In this document: piece after piece, positions 12,131-25,600 of the stretch | Layout: each line of letters begins with the position of its first letter | Position numbering within the stretch: position 1 is the stretch's first letter | Origin: Mytilus galloprovincialis | Taxonomy: Eukaryota; Mollusca; Bivalvia; Mytilida; Mytilidae | NCBI RefSeq assembly: GCF_965363235.1 | Contig: NC_134839.1 | Location: 57,999,560 to 58,063,559, forward strand | Direction: 5' to 3' | Length of the DNA stretch: 64,000 bases | The notes under the pieces: model-generated | Seen by the model: the letters and a program-made list of their open reading frames with translations, nothing else | The model's database searches: none | What the model was told of the DNA's origin: nothing | Position numbers and translations under genes: made by a program

Positions 12131-12560
12131 GTCATATGTAAAGTTATCAAAGCTCAATTAACTATTTCAAGAGGCAAACAAAAACTCTTTTTGATACAGA
12201 AGTTTGCTTATAAGTTTTGTTAATCGCAGACTATTCAAACCCGCAACTACAATTTTCAAAGATGACTAAAACCTATCTATGATTAAAGTATAATTCCATA
12301 ATTAATGTGAGGATAAATATAATCAATATGTTTTACCAAAGTATGTGCAAGTAAGACATAATTTCTTCAAAGATAAAACTTCACCCGTCATTTTTTTATA
12401 TCAACACCAAACCCACTGTATTCATATTTCAACGCAAAAGTTATAAGAGACATTCAACCTATGGGATGTATACAAAATAAAAATATATCTATATATCTGG
12501 TTTATCAATCCATTTCTTATCGGTATCACAAAATTTGCCCCATCTTATGGCGCTTAACGT

Positions 12561-13143
12561 GAGGTTACCCAAATTGCACCTATATTGACAGTTTCATATA
12601 TGCTTCAGACGAAAGTTTTCATTGCGTGTTTATTTTGTAGATGTATCGTTATTTACTATATAGTTTCACCAATTTAGTTTTGAATCCATATGGAATCATA
12701 GAAAAATTGGTCTGAACTAGCATTCAAACCATCAATGATTCTGTAATGAGGAGTACCCAAATTGCATCCATGCTTAGATTCACATCGTCAAAAGTCAAAT
12801 AATAGAGCGTTTGTTTAATTTCTTCAAATATTTTGACCATTGGATAATAGTGCATGCTTACTCTTTATTCATTAAGAAATGGATACTTGTAACATATCGT
12901 ATTTGCTAATTTTAAAAAAAGATGACGTTTTGATGACGTCGCATGGCCACGTTTCCGTACATTTTGCATTTTCAGTAAACTGTTGATAAATACTGTAATC
13001 GTTTTGTGTATATCTTAATATTTTTACCTATGTTGAAAGATGAATATAGTATCAAATCATAAAAATACAAATTGTGTAGTCTCTATGAATTCTTGTTAGA
13101 TTTCCGCTGCTGTTTTTGCTAAATAGGTGCAATTTGGGTACTC
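12561..13143. mobile_element. Putative terminal-inverted-repeat element (about 583 bp)
   Basis: The left end is GAGGTTACCCAAATTGCACC followed by TAT. The right end is its inverse, ATAGGTGCAATTTGGGTACTC, with one 2-base difference. A third copy in the left-end orientation (GTACCCAAATTGCATCCAT) lies near 12750-12772. There is no coding frame and no obvious target duplication. It could be a MITE or a diverged local duplication. Confidence 0.55.
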
Positions 13144-13189
13144 GGTGCTACCTAAACTTAGATACTTAGATACTGTGATTTCATTTAGT

Positions 13190-13378
13190 TTTTTGGTTAC
13201 TAATTTTCGTGGTTTCAGGAAAACTTGCATATTCGTGGACATTTAATTTCGTGTTTTTTTTAAGTCTGCATACATTCCATTAAAAAATAGCAATTCGTTG
13301 AATATTTAAATTAGTGGTTCCCTTGCACCCACGAAATCCACGAAAAATGGTATCCAACGAATATTAATGAATCCATAA
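13190..13378. repeat. Inverted TTTTCGTGGA repeat, copy 1
   Basis: The copy starts with TAATTTTCGTGGTTTCAGG and ends with CCACGAAATCCACGAAAAAT followed by GGTATCCAACGAATA. The inner ends (TTTTCGTGG and CCACGAAAA) are inverted. Related copies lie at 55850-55975 and 57560-57768. Confidence 0.65.
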
Positions 13379-13534
13379 TAAAAGGATAGTGGTCTGCTCT
13401 GTTATTTCATCGATTGTCTCCTATACCCGATTCGATTTGCAATCGCTTGGCGGGTTATGCATGCTTATCAGGAGATGTTAACCCTGTCGATGTTATTGGT
13501 CTCCTTTTGGAGAAGAGAGTATCGAAAGATCCCA

Positions 13535-13725
13535 GAGGCACATTTAAACTCATAAATAAAAAAATACTGAAAATGGCATGACTAAAAACGAAAAAAAACA
13601 AACGAAAAAGTCAAAAAGACAAATTATAGTACACAAGACACAACATAGAAAACTAAATACTTAACAACACGAACCCAATCAAAAACTGGAGGTGATCTCA
13701 TGTTTTCCGGAAGGGGTAAGTTCAT
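13535..13725 (-). repeat. Short interspersed repeat S3
   Basis: The minus strand carries the S3 order GGAAAACATGAGATCACCTC, then GATTGGGTTCGTGTTG and the CTTTTTG/TTGTTT stretch. It is more diverged than the copy at 60955-61190. Confidence 0.55.
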
Positions 13726-14290
13726 GCGATTCCCTCCGGGTTTTTTTGCGATTTTGAGTGTGTGTATTCGATTCATGAGATTCGTGAGCTTCAACAAGAG
13801 ATTTGAAGAACGGTAAACTACTGTTGTCCTAAGTCAGCCCCATACAAATTTTTTTTTTATACTGGCCATGTTATTATCCGGGTACCTTGGCTTCGTTAAC
13901 AAGAATAAAACGTGCTGCATTCTCCAGCCTATCAAGTGGAAAATTGAAGTATTGCTTGATGCAACCGAGGAATATATCAGAAACGTCTGAACGCGAGCAA
14001 AATGGGAAAAACAAAACACCTGAATATATCAAAGTTGTTCGGGTTTGCATTTCAAACTGCAGTCTAAACTTACTCACTAGCTTCTTACACTTATCTAAAA
14101 CGATTTAGAATCTCTATTATAACAATTTTTTTGTTATTCCATAAGGCAAATGAAAAATCCTGTTTTTAGATTGATGAACAAAACAAATTGGGATTCATTT
14201 CTATTATTAGAATGCTACTTAAACACTTACATTATTCATTTTAAAGGAAATGAGAAATAAATCACAAATCTGTCTTAACCTTTTGGTATT

Positions 14291-14601
14291 TTATAACAAG
14301 CGGTCTCAACCAGATGTGGATTATTAAGAATCATAAAGACTTAAACATCTTCAATTACGATCATAGCAAGCTTGCAAAGATATCAAATCATTGTTTACAC
14401 AAAACTTATGCTCAATGGAAAAATATTTGCACAAAACGGTGATTTTCCTACAAAATGGAAATCGCAGCTTCCAATTTGTTGTTGTATATCTTTCAAAATA
14501 TTACTCTGTATTAGTTTACACTGTTTTAACCCCGAAGACGATTTTCGATTTCGTTCAGTAAAACATGGTTTTGGGGTTTAATGAATTGATCCAATGAATA
14601 C
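14291..14601 (+). repeat. Duplicated intergenic module, copy 1
   Basis: TTATAACAAGCGGTCTCAAC through TTGATCCAATGAATAC repeats in order at 15253-15573 with substitutions and small indels. Copy 1 happens to hold a 69-codon open frame that copy 2 does not keep, so it is not treated as a gene. Confidence 0.75.
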
Positions 14602-14825
14602 TACTTGTATATCCTTACTGGCCAACCCAACTTTTAACATATCTCTGCTCCATCATATGACGCTTATCAAGTATATCTCTATGTACAATGAAACTCAACG
14701 TGCGTGCATTATACGTATTTCATCAGCAAAAATGAAGTCATGTATTCAATGTTTGCAAAGAGCTTTGCGAAAAAAAATCTTCGAAATTCTCATACTTAAT
14801 CTATAATTCAGGTCTTTACTAGCAT

Positions 14826-15100
14826 ATAAAAAAGAAGATGTGGTATGATTGCCAATGAGACAACTATTAACAAAAGACCAAAATGACACAGACAATAACA
14901 ACTATAGATCACCGTACGGCCTTCAACAATGAGCAAAGCCCATACCGCATAGTCAGCTAAAATAGGCCCCGATAAGACAATGTAAAACAATTCAAGCGAG
15001 AAAACTAACGGCCTTATTTATGTAAAAAAATGAACGAAAAACAAATATGTTACACATAAACAAACGACAACCACTGAATTACAGGCTCCTGTAATCTTCT
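14826..15100 (+). repeat. Short interspersed repeat S1
   Basis: It starts AAGAAGATGTGGTATGATTG and runs through GATCACCGTACGGCCTTCAA and AACTAACGGCCTTATTTATG to TGAATTACAGGCTCCTG. Similar copies are at 31316-31640, 38521-38815, 44225-44525 (inverse), 52868-53125 (inverse) and 56413-56565. It looks like a tRNA-less SINE or MITE; I found no clear A/B boxes. Confidence 0.75.
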
Positions 15101-15252
15101 TTTTAAACAGGATAAGCGCATCGCGGTTGTTGCTCAGAATATACCTCCACCTATTTGATAGTAACACCTGCAATTGTTGATCTAGATAAATAGACCAAAG
15201 TATTTTTGATCTTTTAGTCCATTGGAAAGATATGGCTTTTATTCTATAGTGA

Positions 15253-15573
15253 TATTATAACAAGCGTTCTCAATCAGATGTGGATTATTAATAATCATAT
15301 ATACATCTTTAATTACGATAATTTGTAGGTTTGCAATGATATCAAAACATTGTTTACATACCACTACCATTCCTCATGCTCAATTGAACAATCTTTGCAT
15401 TTAACAGTGATTTTTCTACCAAAAAACGGAAATCGCAAATTTTAAAATACTGTTGTATACCTTGAAAAATATTATTCTGTATTAATTTACACGGATATCA
15501 ACCCGGTAGACGTTTTTTTCGGTTTTGTTCAGCAACAAAGTTGTCGGTTTTAGAAATTTGATCCAATGGATAC
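15253..15573 (+). repeat. Duplicated intergenic module, copy 2
   Basis: Second copy of the module at 14291-14601. A shorter repeat, GATCTAGATAAATAGACCAA, flanks it on both sides (about 15179 and 15658), so the duplicated unit probably extends beyond the boundaries given. Confidence 0.75.
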
Positions 15574-18336
15574 GCTTTGTACATCCTTTTTGGTCTGTAC
15601 GCAACGGGTTTGGTGTTCATGATACATTAAAACTTTGATTGTAACATCTGCAAATATTGATCTAGATAAATAGACCAAAGCATTTTGGATTGATAATCTT
15701 CTGGACAGATATGGTTTATATTCTATTAATGTATATTTTTTTCTTCATATTTATGCTATTTCAGCTCGACATGTAAGTTTTACAGCATAATGCAAGTAGC
15801 AATGAACATACGTACCTTAAAATAGCTGACTATATTTTAACTGAGAAGATTAATTTTGCTATGCATTGTTCACTTTAGCAAAAGATCAATTTCTGCATTG
15901 GAAAATCAACAGGCTGTACTAGAACTGTCACGTTCAAATTAGATAACGGCTAGGATTGATATGTAGGCTGAGTTCAGGGACGTTGACACATATTTGAAAA
16001 TATTACATATATATTGGTACAAAATGACATGGTGTAAACTATGAATATTCTGACCAATATTATCACCTGGTTAGAGAAATGCAACTTTTTTTAAATTCCA
16101 GCTGACGAAATCACATTTCTAGGTACATGTTGAAAGATAATGAAAATAACAGGAGGTGATACGAGGTTTTCAATATAAAGCCATGAGTAGAAGCTAGACA
16201 AAACTGCACATAAATAAAGACAACAGTAGTATACCGCTGTTTGAAAGTCATAAATCGATTGAGAGAAACGCTACATTGAAAATTGGACGAAGCAACACCA
16301 ATCCAATATTATAGAGTTTGAAAACTATTTTTACGTCACTTTCATACCGAATTATGGTGGTTCTTTTTGTTTATTTTTTTTTTTTTTTTTATGACAAGAG
16401 ATCGTTGGCATGCACAGTAGTCATTACAATAAATCTTCGGCAAAAAATATGTAGTACATCGAAGATAAAATTAGTTGTCCCAATATTAAGTACAGGTTTC
16501 TCTACCACGGAACTAGTTATACATGTATGCATTTTTTTCCCGACGTAGTCGGTATAGGTTCGGTTTGTGCCCTTTGAACTTAAGGACGCTTAACTATGGC
16601 AACAGAATACGCATGCTCGAAAATATTTTCTGTGATTGCACAAAATGCTAGTCATGGTGGGTGATTTGGCTGAGTTTGAAAAAACGTCTCGTTAATTATA
16701 TCGTGATGGAAAGCAAGTGAAAAACTATAAATATTTGACTAGATCTTACAAATATTTATATTTTTATTAAAATAATTGTTTCTCCAATAGCTCTTTGCAT
16801 CCGTGACAGCTGTTTATTCGGGACAATTATATAATTTTTAATGTAAACTTTGACTTTTAGAACGCACCTACGCATGTGAGATTTCCGCGGGGTTTTGGTC
16901 AATGTAAACAGAAAGGTACGAGGACCGAGAATACTGAACACAAACAGAGAAAACGTTATTTAAATGGTATCTTTGTACTTCTGAAGGTTATCGAAATGAT
17001 AGTTGTAAACATATACTCAAATTTAAATACGTCGGATATCTTTTTTAAAGATAGTTCTTGTTTTTTTTATTATATTCCGTTTCGCGCCCGTACCAAGGTA
17101 CTTGCTAAAATGCTGGTAAAACCCTAAGGAAATCATAATCCACTATAGGCAAAGACTTAGTGGTAGTGATACGGTAAACGTTATCGAAATGCCTATATTT
17201 TTTATTGACAATGATGAATGCAAATTTATATTTCAAATCATTGCACTGCAGCATCCCTTTCATGTAATTCACATGTACTGTAGTATCTTTTTTTTTAAAG
17301 AAAAATACAATAGTTGTAATCAATATAATCACATATAAAAACTTTTGTCAATCTAGTGACAGGACATAAAGGTTAATACATGCTTGTTGTTATTGGTTTT
17401 GGTAGGCGGCTTACTTAATACATGCTTTTTTTATATTCTGTTGAGAAGCAAATGGTTAATATTTACGTCATATGCGTAGAAAAACAAGACAATGAGAAGA
17501 AGAGCTCAGTTGGTTCCAATAGGAATGCCGACTATCTTTTGGTAAACACAAGCTCCAACTCGAATAACAGATTTGGTGTTAATAAAATCTTAGCCATCAT
17601 GATCAAATGAGAACACTTTGGTATTTTTATAGTTCAGCACTCCGGCCACATACTGTTCAAAACGCGCCGAGCACTGATGCTACTATGGCAATTGTGCATG
17701 GGATCTAATTTCTATTTACAGTCAAAGTGCGATTTGCCCTTTGCAATAAGATATTTGTATCTTCATTTGTAGAATCAAAGTTTGAATACATTTTCTTTTA
17801 AGTTCAATGAGGAATACCGATATAAAAAATTGAAGACGACCTTATAGATTGAACAATTTTGAAAGGGTAAAGCAATTATCAAACTTACAATTGTCAAAAA
17901 GATATTTATACCAAATCGGTACTAGCTATTTACTAAGCTTATAATTGCAACACATGTTTTATTATTTATTATATACTAAAGTAAAGAAAAAATATATAAT
18001 TCAGAGTGTAGTTATCCATGCAGGATCTATTCAAAAGAGAATTGAGTTAAATCGACATGGCATACGTTTGTAACATTCACTGATGTTGCTGAACAAATCG
18101 ATTGACATTGATATTGATATGTTATAAATTTCTTTGTGGTTAAAAGTCTTATCATTTAGTTGTTGATGTGGTTGCTTAGGCTTAAATGATTGGTATTATG
18201 CAGTAAGTGTTGACATTGATGCCTCAGTCGTATTTGAAAAGTCCGTGTTTGGGTCGGCTGAAGTCATGTTTAAAATGTCCAAGTTTTATGTATCTAGTTT
18301 TGATATGTTTTGGTTAATAAGTTCAGGTGTAAGTAA

Positions 18337-19056
18337 AATATACTGATAACTTATTGTTACTATCGTATTCGGATTTCTTCCAGAGAGATTTTCCTTGTAA
18401 TGTTTAAATTTACCTTAAATAAAAGCACGATGTTGACGTACTTTAGCGGACTTTTTGAGATTGAGGTTAAAGGTGTCCACGATCAGAGTATATATACACC
18501 TTCGACCATCTTGACATTAACCATTTGTGATCAATATTTTAAGGAAAAAGGAGAATATTGTAAAGTAAGAATATATTTATTTTCTATGCTTCCTTTAGAT
18601 CGTTTTTGGTCACGAGCATCACTGAAGAGACATGTATTGTCGAAATACGCATCTGGTGCAAGAAAATTGGTACCGTTAATTTTATTGCAGAAACTTTTCA
18701 CATTATTTTCAAAATTAGTGTATGATGTTGATTTAAATAAGAAATGCCAAATAGTATGTGTGGCTACTCGTCATGCTGTTGGATATCGACTTTGAGCTAT
18801 CATCCTATCAGCCTTGAGAAGACATACAGAAGGTCAATACAAAAAAGCGTGTCGTGTAGATGAACACCAATATCACAAAAAGCTTATGCGAGAGCCATAC
18901 TGCCACAAACCATTAAACATGTGGACATTTGCTAGTCTTAATCTCAGGACTTGCTTCTTAGATTATATCATTGTCAAAAACAAATTTCGGGCACAACTGG
19001 TCATTTTACAGGTAAAAGAAATTCAATTAAATCTAATAACTAGTGACACTATATAG
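18337..19056 (+). other. Unassigned open frame interrupted by one stop
   Basis: One reading frame stays open from about 18337 to 18795 (an ATG at 18400 gives 131 codons) and again, after a single TGA, from 18796 to 19056. This is long for DNA this AT-rich. The translation has no motif I recognise, contains scattered Cys and Lys, and has no signal peptide. It could be a decayed exon or host gene, part of an old mobile element, or chance. It lies just upstream of gene B. Confidence 0.25.
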
Positions 19057-19640
19057 CTAGTTATAAAGATGAATCTTAATTTTGAAACGGATATGGTTCT
19101 CTTTGTCCAAGTATAATGTGTGCGTATTTTTTTAATGTTTATAAAATGGTAGATGAATAAAGTGAAACCGGGTTTTAAAAAAGTTATGACCTAATTCATC
19201 TTTCCGTAAATGAGCATATTTTAGCATTGTTGTTGATATTTTACAATCGATGTTGGTAAGTTGTTGCATATAACATAGTAGTAAAATGCGTACCAAAATG
19301 TTATATTTTGTTCAGTTTGAGGAATATTTTACGTTGTACCAGATACATTCATTTTATCTCTTTTATTACTCATGAAAGATATTAAGCTAATAATTTATTA
19401 AGTTAGAGGCGCATTTTCTGCTTTGTACTAGAATAGCAATTCGAATACGATGATGAAGAGCACTGACAAAAATTTTAAAAAATCGAAAAGACGGGTCCAA
19501 TACGGCTAGGACCGTCTCTTTCTCAAGTCGAAAATCTGGAGTATTTCGAATAATAAATAATGATAAACAGCAAATTTACTTATAACTACCTTTTCATTAA
19601 TTTAAATGAAGATTATGTAATTTTATATTCACAGATCAGA

Positions 19641-22600
19641 ATGAAACTGATACTTGCTTTGTCTCTGTTTCTTGGATATGTCACTTGGTATGTACAAAAT
19701 GTATAATAAAAAAAATATATACATTATAAATTGTGTACGTCCAAAGTACTTTTAGAGACTAACCTTAACCAAGAACGCTCAAACCAGAACATTTAAAAGC
19801 CAATTATGTATAAAGGCGGACACATATTAGAGCTTAAAACATATAGGACATTAAAAGAAGAGAGCCAAATTCATTTACTTTGTCTAAGGACGACTGAATC
19901 TTAGATTCTCAGTAATTTCTTAATTTTTTAACAGGGAATTTTGAAAAACGTATGTTATAAATCGTGTCCGTACCCCAGCAATGACTATTGCGCTAGTTAT
20001 AAATTCAGAGACTAACAGATCTAGTACGGCGTACATTTATATTATCTTTTTCTAAATTTTGCTATTAAATCTAGATAACATGTCAAATGCATGTAAAAAA
20101 ATGTTAGGTTGTTACAATTTATTTCAACAAAGAAGCACAGAAGAATTGATTACGATGCATATATGCAACATGTGTCATCTATAATTGACGAGAGCATCTA
20201 TATTTTTTATAATCATGTTTCCCTATTACATTAAACTGAATAATACTGTAAATTTAAAATCATTGCAAGGCTTTTATTAATCCGAATAAGGCGACTTGGT
20301 AAAAAGTAAAATCACAAAACTTCTGACCCCGAGATAAATTCAAAACGAGAAATTCCCTAATCAAATGGCACAATCAAAAGCTTAAACACACCAAACGAAT
20401 GGATAACAACTGTCATATTCCTGACTTGGTACAGGCATTTTCTTATGTAGAAAATGGTGGACTAAACTTGATTTTATAGCTAGATGAACCTGTTACTTGT
20501 ATGACAGTTGTATGCTAGTAAATATTAAAATAATATGAACCTGTATTTTGATATATGATACTGAGTTGTATGTAGATTTCTCTGAAATCACAATAAGTTA
20601 TCTCGAATCTTTATTCATTTTTTAATCGCAATAATAATAGCACACAATAAGTTTGAAATCTAAAGTAAATGAATGAACTAATGTGGGTTGTTTATCTCCG
20701 TTTTATTAGTAGTTTAACTAAGTCTTACCTTTGAGTCCAAGCCTGGCAGTTCGCTAAATTATGTGTTTCCAAACTTGTTTCAAAGCATTTACAATCAGTT
20801 CGTACAAGTCAAGTGAGAGGTTTAGCGCTGTAAAATTTACCGATTTTCTACATTTGAAAATGCCTGTACCAAAGTCAGGAATATCACAGCTGTTTTCCGT
20901 TCTTTTGATGTGTTTGATCACTTATTTTGCCATTTGATTAGGGACTTCGCGTTTTAAATTTTCCGCGGAGTTCGGTATTTTTGTGATTTTACTTCTTACT
21001 TTGTATTGCAGTCAGACCATCCATGGTCATGAACTGAAAGTGTTGGCTCAGAGTCAGTTTAATGGCTTTGATCACGATCACAATGGTATTCTAGAGATGG
21101 CCGAATTTGAAGCTTCTGTTCATGGCACTGACACCAATGGTTTGTATTCTTACATCATTTATGGAATATTGTGTCGTGAATTTTGAAATGACAACATGCT
21201 ATAAATTCATAAAAAAAAATTCACCAGTGAAATGCTAACATGACAGTGGTCATTGAGGTACAAGTAATAATTCTTTTAACTCTTGTGTTACACATTTGCT
21301 CTGGCACACTTTTAAACTTCTTATGTTAGAGAATATCGAGCTTTAAAAATTTCAGGAAATAATTGACTTCTGATTATTATCATCAAAAAGTACACGTAAA
21401 AGAAAAACATAAATTTATCATAGATACCACGATTACAAGTTTGTACAAAAGACCCGAACAAAATACAAACCTGAAAAATTTCGAAATTTAAATAAAGTAT
21501 ATTGAATTGGTAAGTTGGTTGAAAATGAATATATAAACTTTGAAAATAATAGAAAATTTAACTCCTTTTTACAATTCGTTCATTAAACACACGAAGACAG
21601 GCAGTTTCTTATTGTTAAAAAAATTGCCGAGCATGTAATAATTTGTTATATACAAGACTCCAATATCATTTAGTACACAGTTAAGGGTTTAATTTATGAC
21701 GTACTCAACAAGTTTGGCAAAAACATGACATTGTTCAAAGCCAAAATATCATTACATTATATATATTGACAGGATGTAAGACCACGAGTTTTCAACTTCG
21801 TACTTTATTTGGTCTATTTAACTTAATTTTATTCGAGCGTCACTATTGAGTCTTTTGTAAACGAAAAACGCGTTTGGCGCGGATACAAAGTTTAAGTCCT
21901 CTTATTTATGATGAGTTTATTTTCATAAATGTATGGCAAACATTATACAATATATTTATGTTTTGCTTTATCAAAATCAAAATCAATGTAAGCACTTACA
22001 AAAAATATTACTCAAATATCTTGATATTGTGCTGAATTGGTATCCTTTAAGAACATGTTTGTTGAAAGAATATGACGCTTCAGTCCAAATTTGCCTGGTA
22101 TCACTTTACTTGTCTATTCTTAAATCTCGTCTATCTTTAAATTTGATTGTTTTAAAAAGATTGAAGACCTTTTTTTCAGTTTTAATTGTCAAATACATCA
22201 GTCGTAAGACGAAAGTTTTACATAATCCTATTCCCCTATAATTTGTTATTCTCGCTTGTTACCTATTGTATCTCCTTAAATATTTTTTTGGATTTAAACA
22301 TCGTTTAAAAACAACTCATGCTTTTTAAGCTTAGATTTTCTAAAGTACCTTGATACAAAATGTACAATAAAGCTTCTAAAATGGTAGTACTAAATGTAAT
22401 TATTTTGGTCAACGTTAGCACTTTAATCAAAACTAATTTATTAAACTGTTAACTCCTGCTGGTGTGACCACGATAATCAAGTCATAATCAACTTATATTC
22501 GTACTCATTCTTTAATATTGTTATTTTATAAAGATATATATATTATGTTTGAATTATGATTGATGATGATCATTGCATATCCAAATCAAATTAAGTTTGA

Positions 22601-25600
22601 AATTAATTCACAGGTGATGGAAATGTAACTTGTGCTGAATATGCAGCTGCAACGTCACAACCACATGCTCTAGCACTTGAAATTTTCCACCATTATGATC
22701 AAGATGGAGATTGTATCATGAGTCATGCAGATGCATTGGCTACACTTCGTCAAATCGACCAAAACGGTATTTATGTATTAATAATTTAATTTTGGATGTA
22801 ACGCGTCTTCTGATTGGCTGACGTTATTTTGTTATGAGCCCATAAACATAATTTAGACATGTGACCGTGACGTCATCAACGTTTTTTCATGGTTTTCTAC
22901 GGTTTAAAATGGAATTTAGAATTAAATCATAAGAAATTACTGTAATATTTTTTCTGTCTATTCGAAATAACATAAAAAATGTGGTGCACACTGTTAAATA
23001 ACCCGCTACGCGCGTTATTCAGTGTGCACCAAATTTTTTATGCTATTTTTTCATAGACAGAAAAAATATTAGAGTCATTCCTTAAATGACACCTTAGATA
23101 AGAAAGCCAGATTTTGATTGGTTGATAGCCAGTGTATTTTTCGCATATTCTAATATTTTTTCCTCATTTCAAACAAATTTGCCTGTTTTTCACCACTGCC
23201 GGTGAATATGCCTCAAATGCATGGCAGTGGTGAACCAAGTGCTCCGCAGGGCGCAGCTTTATACGACCGCAGAGGTCGAACCCTGAACAGTTGGGGCAAG
23301 TATGGACAAAACATTCAAGCGTGATACAGCTCTGAATTTGGATTGTGATCAAATTTTTGACATTACATGGGTTTTTTTTACACAAAAGTCAAAACAAATG
23401 TCAAGATTTTACAAATCAATTAAAGATTTCTTCTTCAAACTTTTTAAATCTAAAATTAAATAGTTGACACAGCATAGGTTTCTGACACAGAATGAATGTG
23501 GTCTAATGAACTTAAAAGTTTTTTTTTGCCTTTGAGCAATTCACTATGCTGTTGAATATTAATCCTCTCAAAAAAATGTTTGAAGAAATTTTCTTTTTAT
23601 TTATGAAATCTGAAATGAGAAAAATTTAACCCCCCCCCCCCTTTTTTTCGCATCCCCGTTTCCCTTTTTCCAAAACTGATATCAATTCAAATTTCTAATG
23701 GAGTTTGCAACAATAACTACTCTTTTAAATACATCATAAAATATTAAAATGTAAAATAAAGTGCTTGTTATCACTGAATGGTAAAGATTGGTTGGTAGTA
23801 AAAGTAAATATACATTGTTTATTGTATAAAACAATAAAAAAAAACTTCATCAGCAACATTTTATATTGGCAAATTTCCAATGAAGTTATTTACATAAAGT
23901 TATTGGCAAATAAAAATAGAAAATGACATCATAGTCATGTCTGGCAAATGTCCAACATACATTATCTAAAAACATTTTAGATAAGATAAGGAAAAAAAGC
24001 TTCATCAGCAACATTTTATATTGGCAAATTTCCAATGAAGTTATTTACATAAAGTTATTGGCAAATAAAAATAGAAAATGACATCATAGTCATGTCTGGC
24101 AAATTTCCAACATATATTATCAACTACTATTCTATACAAAGAAAGATAACTCCAATTGAAAATTAATTGCTATTGCACAATATTGTGCAATTAGATATTT
24201 CTTGCTATTGTGCAATACTGTGCAATTGAAAATTTCTTGCTATTGCACAATACTTGATATGGAATCCTGATTTGGACCAACTTGAAAACTGGGCCCATAA
24301 TCAAAAATCAAAGTACATATTTAGATAAAGCATATCAAATAAGCCCAAGAATTTAATTTTTGTTAAAATCAAACTTAGTTTAATTTTGGACCCTTTGGAC
24401 CTTAATGTAGACCAATTTGAAAACTTAAGAATTAAGAATCTACATACACAGTTAGATTTGGCATATCAAAGAACCCATTTATTCAATTTTTGATGAAATC
24501 AAACAAAGTTTAATTTTGGACCCCCATTTGGACCAACTTGAAAACTAGGCCAATAATTAAAAATCTAAGTAGATTTTTAAATTCAGCATATCAAAGAACC
24601 CCAAGGATTCAATTTTTGTTAAAATCAAACTAAGTTTAATTTTGGACCCTTTGGACCTTAATGTAGACCAATTTGAAAACGGGACCAATAATTAAGAATC
24701 TACATACACAGTTAGATTCGGCATATCAAAGAACCCCAATTATTCAATTTTTGATGAAATCACACAAAGTTCAATTTTGGACCCTTTGGGCCCCTTATTC
24801 CTAAACTGTTAGGACCAAAACTCCCAAAATCAAACCCAACCTTCCTTTTATGGTCATCAACCTTGTGTTTAAATTTCATAGATTTCTATTTACTTATACT
24901 AAAGTTATGGTGCAAAAACCAAAAATAACGCTTATTTGGGCCCCTTTTTGGCCCCTAATTCATAAACTGTTGTGACCTCAACTCCAAAAATCAATCCCAA
25001 CCTTCCTTTTGTGGTCATAAACCTTGTGTTAAAATTTCATTGATTTCTATTTACTTATACTAAAGTTATTGTGCGAAACCCAAGAATAATTCTTATTTGG
25101 GCCCTTTTTTGGCCCTTAATTCCTAAACTGTTGTGACCTCAACTCCAAAAATCAATCACAACCTTCCTTTTGTGGTCATAAACCTTGTGTTAAAATTTCA
25201 TTGATTTCTATTTACTTATACTAAAGTTATTGTGCGAAAACCAAGAATAATGCTTTTTTGGGCCCTTTTTTGGCCCTTAATTCCTAAACTGTTGGAACCA
25301 AAACTCCCAAAATCAATCCCAACCTTCCTTTTGTGGTCATAAACCTTGTGTCAAAATTTCATAGATTTCTATTCACTTAAACTAAAGTTATAGTGCGAAA
25401 ACCAAGAAAATGCTTATTTGGGCCCTTTTTGGCCCCTAATTCCTAAAATGTTGGGACCAAAACTCCCAAAATCAATCCCAACCTTCCTTTTGTGGTCATA
25501 AACCTTGTGTTAAAATTTCATTGATTTCTATTCACTTTTACTAAAGTTAGAGTGCGAAAACTGAAAGTATTCGGACGACGACGACGACGACGACGCAGGA

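Larger units (their letters stand above)
10361..19634. other. Intergenic region between EF-hand genes A and B
   Basis: About 9.3 kb separates the gene A poly(A) site from the acceptor in front of gene B. I see no gene with recognisable domains. Contents include S3 repeat ends (10425-10665, 13535-13725), an 800-bp element (10963-11770), S5 (11785-12130), a terminal-inverted-repeat element (12561-13143), a duplicated module (14291-14601 and 15253-15573), S1 (14826-15100) and an unassigned open frame (18337-19056). The stretch 15740-18330 shows only short random frames. The 5'UTR exon and promoter of gene B should lie here but I could not place them. Confidence 0.6.

Noticed and set aside
16318-17332. 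Cluster of short frames on both strands
   Set aside because: AT-rich low-complexity translations without motifs; nothing links them to exons.
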